Of a stretch of 7,009 nucleotides of DNA, positions 6,451 to 7,009 are shown in pieces. Location of the stretch: positions 1 through 7,009 of the forward strand of contig JANQLI010000159.1 in NCBI GenBank assembly GCA_028280675.1. Direction: 5' to 3'. Under the pieces are notes generated by a model. That model worked only from the letters and a program-made list of their open reading frames with translations. It did not search any database and was not told the DNA's origin. The translations under genes and the position numbers were made by a program. This DNA comes from Alphaproteobacteria bacterium. Its GTDB lineage: Bacteria; Pseudomonadota; Alphaproteobacteria; SMXP01. Every line of letters starts with the position of its first letter. Positions within the stretch are counted from its first letter, which is position 1.

Positions 6451-6477
6451 CATGACCTTATCCAAAGTCGCCCTTTG

Positions 6478-7009
6478 CTAAAATGACATAAGGCGGTCCA
6501 GCCGCGCCATGGGCAAGCGCTTATCATAAAGCCAGGTACGGGCGATCCATTCGGCAGGGCCAAAATAGAAATATTTCAGCCACAAGGGTGAGACAATGAG
6601 TTGGAACACTGCAAAGGCTGTACTCAGAAGCAACAATTCATTCCAAGATACATCCCCTGCACGTCCCAAACCAAAGGGGAAATAGAGATATGTCAGAACG
6701 ATAACGATCAGAACAGTGTGACTTAACATAGCGCGTCCTGCTGTGACGATGGCGCGGATGAGCTTTTGAAGCCATTTGTGTTTGAGGAAGAGCATCGCTG
6801 CCGCCACAACCCCGCAGCAGGTGATCAGTTGACCAATATAATTGATATGCTGTGCAACGCCCAATGTGAAAAGCGGGTCCCAATTCTGATTGATACTTTG
6901 AATCATCCCAATCGTGCTGAGCGGTAAACCGATAGCAAGTCCACCGATGATCAGCGTCGCATAGCGGCTGGCGGGCCATCGTCCTCGCAATGCGCCACTT
7001 TGAAAGAGA
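6478..7009 (-). CDS. DUF418 / YeiB-type integral membrane protein, C-terminal part (5' end beyond window)
   Basis: This is the C-terminal portion, about 177 residues, of a multi-pass inner-membrane protein of the DUF418 (YeiB-like) family, whose biochemical role is unsettled. The frame stays open to the right edge of the window. A TTG at 6990 is an internal Leu codon rather than a real start, because residues just upstream (LFQSGALRG) read as normal coding sequence. Counting from that TTG codon, hydrophobic segments lie at about 12-31, 48-69, 88-108 and 118-136. The family's hallmark pieces are present: a GRAMLSHT segment (85-92) leading into a helix and FGLG (106-109), then SPLWLKYF (134-141) and GPAEWIAR (144-151), the usual ending of DUF418 proteins. 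The stop is TAG at 6478-6480, 56 bases before the VOC start, so it may be the upstream gene of the same operon. Nothing visible links its function to the downstream enzymes. Confidence 0.86.
   Translation of the reverse strand, partial: LFQSGALRGRWPASRYATLIIGGLAIGLPLSTIGMIQSINQNWDPLFTLGVAQHINYIGQLITCCGVVAAAMLFLKHKWLQKLIRAIVTAGRAMLSHTVLIVIVLTYLYFPFGLGRAGDVSWNELLLLSTAFAVFQLIVSPLWLKYFYFGPAEWIARTWLYDKRLPMARLDRLMSF

Noticed and set aside
6988..6990. TTG at 6990 as the start of a short membrane protein
   Set aside because: The frame continues without a stop to the window edge, and the piece matches only the C-terminal half of a DUF418 protein, so it is an internal codon of a gene cut by the window.
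1..7009. Mobile elements, CRISPR arrays, tRNA or rRNA genes, defence genes
   Set aside because: No direct-repeat arrays, transposase or integrase motifs, cloverleaf-like segments or ribosomal RNA stretches were seen; the window is almost entirely metabolic and transport coding sequence.

Overview
The window looks like a piece of a bacterial chromosome, probably a proteobacterium and most likely an alphaproteobacterium. This rests on a complete DctPQM-type TRAP transporter, a VOC / medium-chain reductase / alpha-beta hydrolase gene set, moderate GC content, tight gene packing and ATGA overlaps. No marker gene fixes the lineage, so the assignment is an inference. I see no rRNA, tRNA, CRISPR, insertion sequence or phage gene.

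Layout. Positions 1-2818 (plus strand) hold a TRAP transporter operon: a periplasmic substrate-binding protein (dctP, cut at the window's left edge), the small membrane subunit (dctQ) and the large permease (dctM). Each junction is a 4-base ATGA overlap. Positions 2813-7009 (minus strand) hold four genes read right to left: the C-terminal part of a DUF418/YeiB-type membrane protein (cut at the right edge), a two-domain VOC (glyoxalase/dioxygenase-fold) protein, a zinc-free NADP-dependent medium-chain reductase, and a 558-residue protein made of two tandem alpha/beta-hydrolase folds. Gaps are 56, 10 and 17 bases, so co-transcription is likely, and the VOC-reductase-hydrolase part is almost certainly one transcript. 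The promoters of both gene groups lie outside the window.

The two groups converge, and their stop codons sit side by side in a 6-base overlap at 2813-2818. The transporter would import a small anionic solute using an ion gradient. The opposing set has the look of a small-molecule catabolic or detoxification module, but no substrate can be named and a functional link to the transporter is only a guess.

The most unusual object is the tandem alpha/beta-hydrolase protein. Its halves are clearly an internal duplication, with landmarks repeating at an offset of 286-288 residues. The nucleophile position is His in the first half and Tyr in the second. The second half also stops short, exactly where the gene runs into dctM. 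Coding covers essentially the whole window; the longest gap is 56 bases.
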